The translations under genes and the position numbers were made by a program. From Dehalococcoidia bacterium (GTDB lineage Bacteria; Chloroflexota; Dehalococcoidia; Lucifugimonadales; SHYT01), in contig SHYA01000001.1 of NCBI GenBank assembly GCA_009693055.1, forward strand, positions 62,001-126,000: DNA of 64,000 nt. Reading direction: 5' to 3'. Each line of letters begins with the position of its first letter. The stretch's first letter is position 1. This document shows positions 1 through 7,137 of this stretch, piece by piece. Under the pieces are notes generated by a model. That model did no database searches and was not told the DNA's origin. It saw nothing but the letters and a program-made list of their open reading frames with translations.

Positions 1-1
1 G

Positions 2-589
2 AAGGCAAGCCGGAGCGCAACCCTGCCGGCAGCGGCCGCTCCGGCCTTCGCGCAGGCTCAGCAGCAGGCCGCCAGGCTCCGCAAGCAGCTCCGCGCTCCG
101 CAGTGGCAGCCCGCAAGGCCCGACCATGAGGCGTGGCTGAAGGCGCTGCGCCCAGGGGACCCCGTCCGGGTGCAAGGCTTCAACTTGGACGGCCGCGTGC
201 TGGCCCCGCTGGACGAGAAAGGGATGCTGCAAGTGCAGGTGGGCGCGCTGCGGATACACGTCCGGGGCGAGCAGACCTTGCCTCCATCTTCTGGAGCGAA
301 GGCCGCTCCATCATTCCCCAAGACCTCTGCGGTGGCTCGCCAGCTAGGGGGAAGGCCGGAGGAAGAGCTTGACGTGCGCGGCCTCCGCGCGGACGAGGCG
401 CTCGTGCGCCTGGAGCCTTTTCTCGACCAGGCCCTGCTCCACGGCCTCAGCAAAGTGAGGGTCATTCACGGCGTCGGCACGGGCGCGCTCCGCCTGGCCT
501 TCCGGGAGCGCCTCACAGGCCACCCCGCGGTCAGGTCGTGGTCACCAGCGGACCGCAGCGACGGCTCCACCACCGTATTGCTGACGTAG
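2..589 (+). CDS. mutS2: MutS2 C-terminal part (KOW-like region and Smr domain), 5' partial
   Basis: The reading frame is open from the left edge, so only the C-terminal ~195 residues are present. An Ala/Gln/Arg-rich stretch typical of the end of the MutS2 coiled coil is followed by a KOW-like segment (GDPVRVQGFNLDGRVL). The last ~75 residues are a Smr domain with its two hallmark motifs, LDVRGL and IHGVGTGALR. Known for the family: MutS2 is an ATPase with a Smr nuclease/binding domain that acts on branched DNA or collided ribosomes. The ATPase core lies outside the window. The frame ends in TAG, 12 bases before the stop of the convergent small gene. The family assignment is secure; only the N-terminus is unseen. 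Confidence 0.93.
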   Translation, partial: KASRSATLPAAAAPAFAQAQQQAARLRKQLRAPQWQPARPDHEAWLKALRPGDPVRVQGFNLDGRVLAPLDEKGMLQVQVGALRIHVRGEQTLPPSSGAKAAPSFPKTSAVARQLGGRPEEELDVRGLRADEALVRLEPFLDQALLHGLSKVRVIHGVGTGALRLAFRERLTGHPAVRSWSPADRSDGSTTVLLT

Positions 590-601
590 CCCCTTTGAGC
601 G

Positions 602-904
602 TCATGCGCCCTTGTTCTCGCCCTTGGTCTCATTTGAGGGTTTCGCGCTTTCCGCGTCCGCAGCCTCCAGCGGCCGCTCCCGGAAGTACACGCCCCAGCG
701 CCGCATCAGCCGCGTCACCTCCGCATCGTTCAGCCGCACCAGCTCCTTGAAGAAGCCGGCCAGGCTGTGCGCATGGCGCGTGTCGTCTTTGCAGACCCAG
801 GACATTTCGCCGGGCACCACGTACAGGAGGCCGTTCTGGTGCTCGCACTCCACCTCAATGCGCGTGCCCTCGGTGCCCTGCTTCACGATGAGACCGCGGC
901 TCAT
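602..904 (-). CDS. small hypothetical protein downstream of rtcB
   Basis: A 100-residue protein that I do not recognise. The start ATG at 904 is preceded by GAAAGGAG about 7 bases upstream, so I prefer it to longer in-frame starts inside rtcB. The first ~75 residues look like a compact mixed fold (MSRGLIVKQG..., then GEMSWVCKDD and LMRRWGVYF); the tail is charged and low-complexity (Ala, Glu, Lys) and probably disordered. It begins 20 bases after the rtcB stop on the same strand, so it is probably co-transcribed with rtcB and archease. A role in RNA repair is only an inference from position. Confidence 0.75.
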   Translation of the reverse strand: MSRGLIVKQGTEGTRIEVECEHQNGLLYVVPGEMSWVCKDDTRHAHSLAGFFKELVRLNDAEVTRLMRRWGVYFRERPLEAADAESAKPSNETKGENKGA

Positions 905-924
905 TGGCGTGCTCCTTTCTCGCA

Positions 925-2385
925 TTACCCCTTGATGACGCCCAGCGGGCGCAGGCGCGCAACCTTGCGGGCGAGGCCGGCGTCGTGGCAGACGCCCACC
1001 ACCTCGTCCACGTCCTTGTAGGCCAGCGACGCCTCCTCGGCCAGCGAAGCCCACCCGCCGGCGCGCGCGACGATGCCTTGCTCCGCCAGCTCCTCGCGGA
1101 TGTCACGCCCCTTGAGAAGCCGCTTGGCCTCGGCCCGGCTCTCGATCCGTCCCGCGCCGTGGCACGTCGTCCCAAACGTGTCTTCCAGGGACCGCTCGCC
1201 GCCCACGCACAGGTAGGAGGCGCGCCCCATGTCGCCGGGGATGGTCACCGGCTGCCCAATCGCCCGGTACCGGGCGGGAATGTCCGGGTGGCCCGCGGGG
1301 AACGCGCGCGTCGCCCCCTTGCGGTGCACGCACAGCTGCACCCGCTTTCCGTCCACCTGGTGCGTTTCCATCTTGGCGATGTTGTGCGCCACGTCGTACA
1401 CCTGGTGCATGCCCATCTCCTGCCACGGCCTGCCGAACACTTTTTCAAACGCCAGACGGGTCCAGTGGGCGATGCATTGCCGGTTGGCCCACGCGAAGTT
1501 GGCCGCGCAGCGCATCGCCTTCAGGTACTGTTGCCCCTCCTCCGACAGGGTGGGCACGCACGCAAGCTGCCGGTCCGGCACGCTGATGCCGTAGATTGCC
1601 ATTGTGTCATCCATGATGCGGACATAGTCGTCGCACACCTGGTGTCCAAAGCCGCGCGAGCCGCAGTGGACCATCACCACCACCTGCCCCGGTCCCGAAA
1701 TCCCGAAAGCCTTGGCGATGGCGGGGTTCACTACGTCATCCACGACCTGCACCTCCAGGAAGTGGTTGCCGGAGCCGAGCGTGCCGAGCTGGTCTGCGCC
1801 GCGTTGTCTTGGCTTTGGGCCGACCGCCGCCGGGTCGGCGCCGGCGATGCATCCCCCCTCCTCGGTAACCTCAAGATCTTCCGGGACGCCGTACCCGTGC
1901 CGCACCGACCACCTCGCGCCCTCGCGCATCACCTCCTCGCCCTGCGCGGGCGTCAGCCTGATGGCGCCGGCGGACCCCAGCCCGGAGGGGACATCCTCGT
2001 AGAGCCGGTCCACCAGCTTGCGCAGCAGCGGCCTCACTTCCACCTCCGTCAGGTCGGTCCGCAGCAGGCGCACCCCGCAGTTGATGTCGAACCCGACGCC
2101 GCCCGGCGAGATCACGCCGTCCTCCACGCGCGTCGCCGCAACACCTCCGATGGCGAACCCGTATCCCCAGTGGATGTCCGGCATCGCCAGCGACGCCTTG
2201 ACGATGCCGGGTAAGAACGCCACGTTGGCCACCTGCTCCAACGCGCGCCCCGCCATCACGCTCTCGATCATCTTTTCGCTGGCGTACACAATGCCGGGAA
2301 CCCGCATCCCAGGCTTGTAGCTCTTAGGGATCTCCCAGCGGTTCGCGTCGAGTTTCCGTAAGACCTTTCCCCAGTCCTGCGTCAT
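925..2385 (-). CDS. rtcB: RNA-splicing ligase RtcB
   Basis: A full-length 486-residue RtcB, the GTP- and Mn-dependent ligase that joins 2',3'-cyclic phosphate (or 3'-phosphate) ends to 5'-OH RNA ends. Visible motifs: GFDINCGVR near residue 98-106 (metal-binding Asp100 and Cys103), GSGNHFLEV near 214, MVHCGSRGFGHQV, and TCHGAGR near 408-414, whose His (about 409) is the expected guanylylated residue. I chose the ATG at 2385 because AGGAG lies about 6 bases upstream; an earlier in-frame start at 2403 would overlap archease. It follows archease by 7 bases, and a small unknown gene follows it by 20, so the set looks like one operon. No key residue appears to be missing. Confidence 0.97.
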   Translation of the reverse strand: MTQDWGKVLRKLDANRWEIPKSYKPGMRVPGIVYASEKMIESVMAGRALEQVANVAFLPGIVKASLAMPDIHWGYGFAIGGVAATRVEDGVISPGGVGFDINCGVRLLRTDLTEVEVRPLLRKLVDRLYEDVPSGLGSAGAIRLTPAQGEEVMREGARWSVRHGYGVPEDLEVTEEGGCIAGADPAAVGPKPRQRGADQLGTLGSGNHFLEVQVVDDVVNPAIAKAFGISGPGQVVVMVHCGSRGFGHQVCDDYVRIMDDTMAIYGISVPDRQLACVPTLSEEGQQYLKAMRCAANFAWANRQCIAHWTRLAFEKVFGRPWQEMGMHQVYDVAHNIAKMETHQVDGKRVQLCVHRKGATRAFPAGHPDIPARYRAIGQPVTIPGDMGRASYLCVGGERSLEDTFGTTCHGAGRIESRAEAKRLLKGRDIREELAEQGIVARAGGWASLAEEASLAYKDVDEVVGVCHDAGLARKVARLRPLGVIKG

Positions 2386-2392
2386 CGCGCTC

Positions 2393-2812
2393 CTAGATGT
2401 CAAAAATCACTTGCACGCGCCAGCGGCCCCTGTAGCGCTTCACCTCCAGCATGTGATACGTGGCCGCCTTCACGACCATACGCACCGGGTGCCGTGGGAG
2501 GTCCACGGGCTCGCCGAAGCCGGCGGCCACCAGGCGGGCATTCGGGTCGAGCTCCTCCACCACAAACCGCTTGAACAAGAAGTGCTCCGTCTCAAAGAGG
2601 AAGTTCGCCTCGTTCAGGAATCGCACCAGCAGCGCCTCCGGGTCCTTCGCGGTCACCTCCAAGCGCCGTTGCTCCCGTTCCTCCACCCTGCCCAGGTCCG
2701 TGATAATGGCGAACATGCCTTCCGCCGCGCTGGCAAACGCCTCCTCCTGCGTCCTGCCCGTCGCAATGAGCCCGGTGTCCGCAGTGTGCTCCAGAATACG
2801 GTACGCCGCTAC
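2393..2812 (-). CDS. archease (RtcB activator), start codon apparently non-canonical
   Basis: From the first canonical start (ATG at 2716) only 107 residues are encoded and the family's N-terminus would be missing. Reading further upstream in frame gives YRILEHTADTGL followed by TQEEAFASAAEGM, the hallmark archease N-terminus with its metal-binding Asp. The complete product would be about 139 residues, the usual family length. No ATG, GTG or TTG occurs in frame upstream. A strong Shine-Dalgarno (AGGAGGG, plus-strand 2821-2827) sits 8 bases before a GTA codon at 2812-2810, which I take as the likely initiation point. Known role: archease speeds RtcB guanylylation and turnover. It lies 17 bases after an unknown gene and 7 bases before rtcB. 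Confidence 0.88.
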   Translation of the reverse strand, partial: VAAYRILEHTADTGLIATGRTQEEAFASAAEGMFAIITDLGRVEEREQRRLEVTAKDPEALLVRFLNEANFLFETEHFLFKRFVVEELDPNARLVAAGFGEPVDLPRHPVRMVVKAATYHMLEVKRYRGRWRVQVIFDI

Positions 2813-2829
2813 AGCCTTTGCCCTCCTGC

Positions 2830-3087
2830 TCAGTTCCGCCGCAAGAACAGTAGGAACTCCTGCTCGGGGACCTGCCGCCGTTCCCGCAGGCAGAGGATGG
2901 CGTACTGGGCCAGCATCCGCGCGCGCCCTGCGTACGTCAGCGCGTCCCTCCCCATGACCACTTTCGGCACGGGCCTGTCCAGGTCCACGGAGAATTCCCC
3001 CTCTTCCCCAAGCGCCAGCTCAACGGGAGATCTCGTGGACTCCTGGATCCGCTCCTGCATGCGCCGGAGGAATTCAGCGTCGTCCAT
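2830..3087 (-). CDS. small hypothetical protein upstream of archease
   Basis: An 85-residue unrecognised protein. The ATG at 3087 has GAAGAGGG about 7 bases upstream; an alternative ATG at 3108 adds seven residues. The N-terminal third is helical and charged (MDDAEFLRRMQERIQ), the middle has a short strand-like segment (EGEFSVDLDRPVPKVVMG), and the C-terminus is again helical (LAQYAILCLRERR). It has no signal peptide, membrane segment or metal motif. It stops 17 bases before the archease start on the same strand, so it is probably the first gene of the rtcB operon. Its function is unknown. Confidence 0.7.
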   Translation of the reverse strand: MDDAEFLRRMQERIQESTRSPVELALGEEGEFSVDLDRPVPKVVMGRDALTYAGRARMLAQYAILCLRERRQVPEQEFLLFLRRN

Positions 3088-3240
3088 TGCGCTGCCCTCT
3101 TCGTACATACCGCATCTTTCTGTCGGTCCCTCACCCCAATGATAAAGCCCTCGCGCGTCTGGGGCCAGGCCGCCTTTGTCGCCGCCTTTTCGCGCAGGAT
3201 GAGGTTACGCGGGACAAAAGAGGAAAGCTTTAGGGCAGGG

Positions 3241-3612
3241 CTACTCCGCGGGAGCCCCACCGGCCCGCTGGCGCTGGAAGGCCGCCTCCTCCAGGAGTCG
3301 GTCGGCCAGCTCCTCGGTCCCCGGCACGCGAAGGTCCAGCGACGAAAGCGAGACCGCCCGGTAAAGCACCCCGTTGGGGACCACCGCCTCCACCTGGCCA
3401 CCAGGGGGCGGCAGCGCAACGCCGAGCGCCTCAGCCATAAGCTTGGCGCACGCCATCCCCACCTTGGTGCGGTAGCAGCGCGTGAGCGCCTTCCCCTCGT
3501 GCAGCAGCGTGACCCCTTGCTTGCCGTGGCGGAGCACAAGACGCAGCTCCCGGCGAGGGCGGGCCATCAACCGCTCCACGTTCACCCAGGCGCGCTTCCG
3601 GCTGACTCCCAT
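3241..3612 (-). CDS. hypothetical protein
   Basis: A 123-residue product from the ATG at 3612, which has GGAG about 9 bases upstream. The frame stays open for another 72 codons, but that extension lacks a convincing ribosome site. The protein is rich in Arg and hydrophobic residues (RRELRLVLRHGKQGVTLL, VGMACAKLMAEALGVALP) and ends in a charged helix. I recognise no family. It is separated from the next leftward gene by about 150 bases, so membership in the rtcB operon is doubtful. The long frame on the opposite strand here has no recognisable protein content. Confidence 0.5.
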   Translation of the reverse strand: MGVSRKRAWVNVERLMARPRRELRLVLRHGKQGVTLLHEGKALTRCYRTKVGMACAKLMAEALGVALPPPGGQVEAVVPNGVLYRAVSLSSLDLRVPGTEELADRLLEEAAFQRQRAGGAPAE

Positions 3613-3986
3613 GCGAATCGCTCCAATCCTCAGGCCAACACGCTGCCACTCCAGGGTAACCCGTTGCGAGTCGGTGTGCGCGGGGCTCGTTCGCAGCCTT
3701 GCACGACGCAGGTGTGGGTTCCCAGTAGGCTCCTCGCAGCCAATCCATCCGAGTGCGGAAAGCGTATTTTGCATTGGAATCCGCAAAGGATTTTGAACGT
3801 TGGAACGGCGTGTACCAATGTTGACCATGTCAGTCTACAAGCCGGAAAGCTAGAACAGCTAACTTTTCGCCATCTGAGCCATTCTTACTTGTCACGACGA
3901 AATCTTGACAAGAACAAACCTTTGTGCTAGTCTGCCTTCCGGGTGAGGGGGGGAATGTGGAAGAAGAAGGAGGTTTCTAAGAAGCC
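3613..3986. other. gene-free stretch with a promoter near its right end
   Basis: About 370 bases with visibly lower GC than the surroundings. I see no convincing gene. The right end holds a sigma70-like promoter and the AAGGAGG ribosome site of the small gene at 3987. The left part covers the upstream extension of the leftward hypothetical gene. Confidence 0.6.
3905..3933 (+). promoter_or_regulatory. sigma70-type promoter of the small gene at 3987
   Basis: A perfect TTGACA (3905-3910), a 17-base spacer, then TAGTCT (3928-3933). Transcription would start near 3940, leaving a leader of about 45 bases that contains AAGGAGG before the ATG at 3987. Confidence 0.65.
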
Positions 3987-4250
3987 ATGTCGCAACGTTC
4001 CGGCAACACAGCAGTCGTGCAGCCACCAGTTACAGGGGCTGACCAGGACTGCAAACATTTCTGGGTGATAGATTCACCCTCAGGCCCCGTCAGCCGGGGC
4101 CAGTGCGATTTGTGTGGCGACACCAGGGAGTTCAAGAACTACCTTGAGGCCGCCTCATACTGGGAGGACGAGCCATCTGCCGAGTCAGCGGCCTCCGGCG
4201 GCCACTATCGGCCGAGAGCGGTCGTTGAAGTGCTGCACACCGAAGAGTAA
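3987..4250 (+). CDS. small Cys/His-motif protein, Chloroflexota-type
   Basis: An 87-residue protein with a very strong Shine-Dalgarno (AAGGAGG), its own promoter and a downstream terminator, so it is a monocistronic and probably well-expressed unit. The core is CKHFWVIDSPSGPVSRG followed by CDLCGDTREFKNY: one Cys-x-His and one Cys-x2-Cys, spaced like a small zinc-binding knuckle. From memory, short proteins with this C-x-H...W.I...GP.S.G.C..CG..REF.N pattern recur in Chloroflexota and relatives; I know of no assigned function. The N-terminus (~20 residues) and the acidic C-terminus look disordered. The zinc-binding idea rests only on residue spacing. Confidence 0.82.
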   Translation: MSQRSGNTAVVQPPVTGADQDCKHFWVIDSPSGPVSRGQCDLCGDTREFKNYLEAASYWEDEPSAESAASGGHYRPRAVVEVLHTEE

Positions 4251-4280
4251 CCTCGGCGCACTGCTCTTGCACAACTCACC

Positions 4281-4311
4281 GGGGCCCGCCGATGGCGGGC
4301 CCCGGTCTTTT
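4281..4311 (+). terminator. intrinsic terminator after the small gene
   Basis: GGGGCCCGCC, a three-base loop, then GGCGGGCCCC, followed by GGTCTTTT. It lies about 30 bases after the stop at 4250 and just before the 3' end of the convergent cofE. Confidence 0.85.
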
Positions 4312-4318
4312 CGTCGGC

Positions 4319-5077
4319 TTAACGAAACATGTCTTCCGATAGGTCGCGCAGGAGCGCCTTGCCGGAGCCTTGCCCGCGCTGGTACGTCGCCCCGCGCACA
4401 ATGGTCGCCGGCACGCTGTCCGCCTTGCGCGCGACCACCTCGGCAACGCTGGTCAGCTCGTCCGCCAGCGCCGTGATGGAGGTCTGGAGCTGGCGTCCGT
4501 AGGCGTCCCGTTGGCCCCGGTAGTCTATGAGCGGCTCCATACCGGCAACGCCGATCGCCACGTTAGTGGTGCCGAGGCGCCACGGCCTTCCGAAGGAGTC
4601 CGAAACCAGCACCGCCACCTCCACCCCCGTCAGCGAGAGCACCGTGGCTCGGATGGCTCCTGCGGAGGCGTCTGGGTCTTCCGGCAAAACCGTCACCGCG
4701 TCCGCCTCCGCGACGTTTGAGGCGTCCACGCCCGCGTTGGCGCACACAAACCCGTGCTTCGTCTCGCAGATCAGGATGCCGCGGTCCATCCTCACCACGC
4801 GCTTGCTCTCACGGAGCACCACCTCAACGTGCCGCGCGTCTTTCCCCCACTGCGCCGCGATAGAGCGGGCGAGCGCGGAGGGTTCAACGCTGCTCAGCCG
4901 CACGGTGCGCCCCTCCGCCTTGGAGACGATCTTCTGCGTGACCACGAGCACGTCCCCGTCCTGCAGCGCCGTGCCCTGCTTCCGTGCCGCCTCCACCAGG
5001 ACGCGCCCCACATCGTCGCCTGGGCGCACCTCGGGGACGCCGATGATGCTGATGACGCGGAGCTCCGCTGGACTCAT
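4319..5077 (-). CDS. cofE: coenzyme F420-0:L-glutamate ligase
   Basis: A 252-residue CofE/FbiB-N-type ligase, which adds gamma-linked glutamates to F420-0 using GTP and a divalent metal. Typical family segments are present: an N-terminal P-E-V-R-P-G-D-D region, VTQKIVSKAEG, HGFVCANAGVDASNV, VLVSDSFGRPWR and IGVAGMEPLIDYRG. The length matches the single-domain enzyme; there is no fused nitroreductase domain as in mycobacterial FbiB. ATG at 5077. Together with npdG at 19847 it implies that the organism makes and uses F420. No other F420 biosynthesis gene is in the window. Confidence 0.95.
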   Translation of the reverse strand: MSPAELRVISIIGVPEVRPGDDVGRVLVEAARKQGTALQDGDVLVVTQKIVSKAEGRTVRLSSVEPSALARSIAAQWGKDARHVEVVLRESKRVVRMDRGILICETKHGFVCANAGVDASNVAEADAVTVLPEDPDASAGAIRATVLSLTGVEVAVLVSDSFGRPWRLGTTNVAIGVAGMEPLIDYRGQRDAYGRQLQTSITALADELTSVAEVVARKADSVPATIVRGATYQRGQGSGKALLRDLSEDMFR

Positions 5078-5196
5078 GCTTCACCCGAAGGACTCGTGCC
5101 ATCTTCCTATCCTGGGTGTGGCCTTCAAGTCCTTCCCCTGAAGAACAAGTATACCGCCAGAGCAGCCCTGCCCCGCTCCCCCGGCAGCTTTTTCCC

Positions 5197-5226
5197 TTGC
5201 TCTCTCCACTGTGGCGGCGCTATAAT
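5197..5226 (+). promoter_or_regulatory. putative purF promoter
   Basis: TTGCTC (5197-5202), an 18-base spacer, and a perfect TATAAT (5221-5226), 53-75 bases before the two candidate purF starts. Confidence 0.6.
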
Positions 5227-5279
5227 GCGGGTGCGCGGCATCCCGATTCAGACGGACGCGCTTCAGCGGAAGCGCTTCA

Positions 5280-6701
5280 GTGGAAGCGAATGGGGGCAAG
5301 GTGGCCGAACCGCTCCAGGAAGCCTGCGGCATCGTTGGGGTGTTTGCTCCGCAGGAAGATGTAGCTCGGCTGGCCTTCTTTGGGTTGTTCTCGCTCCAGC
5401 ACCGGGGCCAGGAGAGCGCCGGCATAGCCACCGCGGACGGCCAGCATATCTTCAGCCACACCGCGATGGGCCTCGTCCCCCAGGCCTTCCACGAATTCGA
5501 CCTCCAGCGCCTCCCCGGCTCCATCGCCATCGGGCACACTCGCTATTCCACCACCGGCTCAAGCCTCGCGAAGAACGCGCAGCCATTGGTGACGAACGGA
5601 GCGCACGGCGCCGTAGCGCTGGGCCACAACGGCAACGTCATCAACGCCGCCGAGCTGCGCAAAGAGCTCTCCCTGGAGTGGGGCTGCTCCTTTGCCACCT
5701 CAACCGACTCCGAGGTCATCCTCCAACTCCTGGCGAACGCACCGGGCGTGGACTGGGGCCAGCGTGTTGCCTACCTGATGCGCCGCGTGCAGGGGGCGTA
5801 CTGCCTGGTCGTGCTGACCCCGGACTCCCTCATCGCGATCCGTGACCCGCTGGGCGTCCGGCCGCTCTGCCTGGGCAAGTTGAACGGCGGGTGGGTCGTG
5901 GCGTCTGAGTCGTGCGCGCTGGATCACATCGGCGCCCAGTTCGTCCGCGACATCGCCCCCGGTGAGGCGCTCCTCATCAATCAGGAAGGTCCCAAGACCA
6001 TCCACAACGGCAACGAAGGGCGCAGCGCGCTCTGCGTGTTTGAGTTCATCTACTTTGCGAGGCCGGATAGCCGCCTGGACGGCAGGAGCACCTACGCCGC
6101 GCGGGTGGAGATGGGCCGCCAGCTCGCTCGCGAGCACCCCGTGGAGGCGGACGTGGTTATCGGAATCCCGGACTCGGCCACCGCCGCGGCCGCGGGCTAC
6201 TCCCAGGAGTCCGGCATCCCATACCGCGAGGGGCTGGTGAAGAACCGGTACGTGGGGCGGACGTTCATCGCCCCGGACCAGCGCATCCGCGAGCTGGGTG
6301 TGCGCATCAAGTACAACCCGCTGCCGGAAGTGCTGGCGGGCCAGCGCGTGGTGGTCGTGGACGACAGCATCGTGCGCGGCACCACCACGCCGCACGTCGT
6401 GGAGATGCTGCGCCGCGCCGGCACGAAGGAGATACACCTCCGTGTCTGCGCTCCGCCCATCAAGTGGCCGTGCCACTTCGGCGTGGACATGGCAACGCGG
6501 CGCGAACTGCTCGCGGCCAACCGCACCGTGGAAGAGGTCCGCCGCTTCGTCGGCGCGGACTCCCTTGGCTACTTGAGCCTGGAGGGCCTGTACAAGGCGG
6601 TCGGCAAGCCGCGCGAGGGGTTCTGCGACGCCTGTTTTTCCGGGCGCTACCCGATAGAAGTCCAGTTGGAGATGGACAAGCTGGCCCTGGAGCACTCCTA
6701 A
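5280..6701 (+). CDS. purF: amidophosphoribosyltransferase
   Basis: First committed step of purine synthesis: glutamine plus PRPP to phosphoribosylamine. The protein has 473 residues from GTG 5280. A second in-frame GTG at 5301 would also leave a short propeptide before the nucleophilic Cys (EACGIVGVF, about residue 16). The N-terminal Ntn glutamine amidotransferase domain (HRGQESAG, GHTRYSTTG) is followed by a phosphoribosyltransferase domain with the PRPP loop VVVVDDSIVRGTT near 360. Cysteines match the iron-sulfur (B. subtilis) type: CVFEFIYFARPDS, WPCHFGVD and FCDACF. It heads a rightward run with purM and purH, interrupted by a small disrupted gene. Confidence 0.97.
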   Translation: MEANGGKVAEPLQEACGIVGVFAPQEDVARLAFFGLFSLQHRGQESAGIATADGQHIFSHTAMGLVPQAFHEFDLQRLPGSIAIGHTRYSTTGSSLAKNAQPLVTNGAHGAVALGHNGNVINAAELRKELSLEWGCSFATSTDSEVILQLLANAPGVDWGQRVAYLMRRVQGAYCLVVLTPDSLIAIRDPLGVRPLCLGKLNGGWVVASESCALDHIGAQFVRDIAPGEALLINQEGPKTIHNGNEGRSALCVFEFIYFARPDSRLDGRSTYAARVEMGRQLAREHPVEADVVIGIPDSATAAAAGYSQESGIPYREGLVKNRYVGRTFIAPDQRIRELGVRIKYNPLPEVLAGQRVVVVDDSIVRGTTTPHVVEMLRRAGTKEIHLRVCAPPIKWPCHFGVDMATRRELLAANRTVEEVRRFVGADSLGYLSLEGLYKAVGKPREGFCDACFSGRYPIEVQLEMDKLALEHS

Positions 6702-6740
6702 GGACCAGCCGGCCACTACCGCAAGCATAAAGGAGAGGCC

Positions 6741-7028
6741 ATGATTCTGGTACGCGATGTGTTCCAAGCCAAGTACGGGAAGAGCGACGACCTGGTGGCC
6801 CACTTCAAGGCGCTCAACACGATGCTGCCCGCGCCGAGGCATCGCGAGATCTTGACTGACGCCAGCGGCCAGTTCTTCGCCGTGGTCACCCACCTGCAGG
6901 CCAAAGACCTGGGCGAGTGGCAGAAGATGCAGAAGCAGGTCTTTGCCCACCCAGGGTTTGGCAAGTGATTCGCCAAGATGGCCACGCTCGTGGACTCCGG
7001 CCGCCGTGAGTTCTACAACATCACGTAG
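6741..7028 (+). pseudogene. NIPSNAP/dimeric-barrel-like small gene with an in-frame TGA
   Basis: AAAGGAG precedes the ATG by a good distance. The product starts MILVRDVFQAKYGKSDDLVA and contains LTDASGQFFAVVTH, the style of small alpha/beta-barrel NIPSNAP-like proteins. At 6966-6968 a TGA interrupts the frame after HPGFGK. The same frame then continues sensibly for 19 codons (FAKMATLVDSGRREFYNIT) to TAG at 7028. From what I know of these proteins the interrupted codon should be Trp (W-F-A-K-M...), so a TGG-to-TGA change is the simplest reading. The 75-residue product may still be made, but it lacks the last helix and strand. It lies between purF and purM with no evident purine role. Confidence 0.75.
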
Positions 7029-7137
7029 CGCACGCGAAACAGAGCGGCTAGAGCAACAACGCCGCTCACGGTTCACCGTGTAAGCCTCCACCAGGCGGCT
7101 CCGCTGGCGGTGCGTCGGCCCGTTTGAGGATGAGACT

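Noticed and set aside
904-2214. Long open frame on the plus strand opposite rtcB
   Set aside because: It is the antisense of a strongly supported rtcB, is His/Arg/Pro/Ala-rich and has no recognisable motif.
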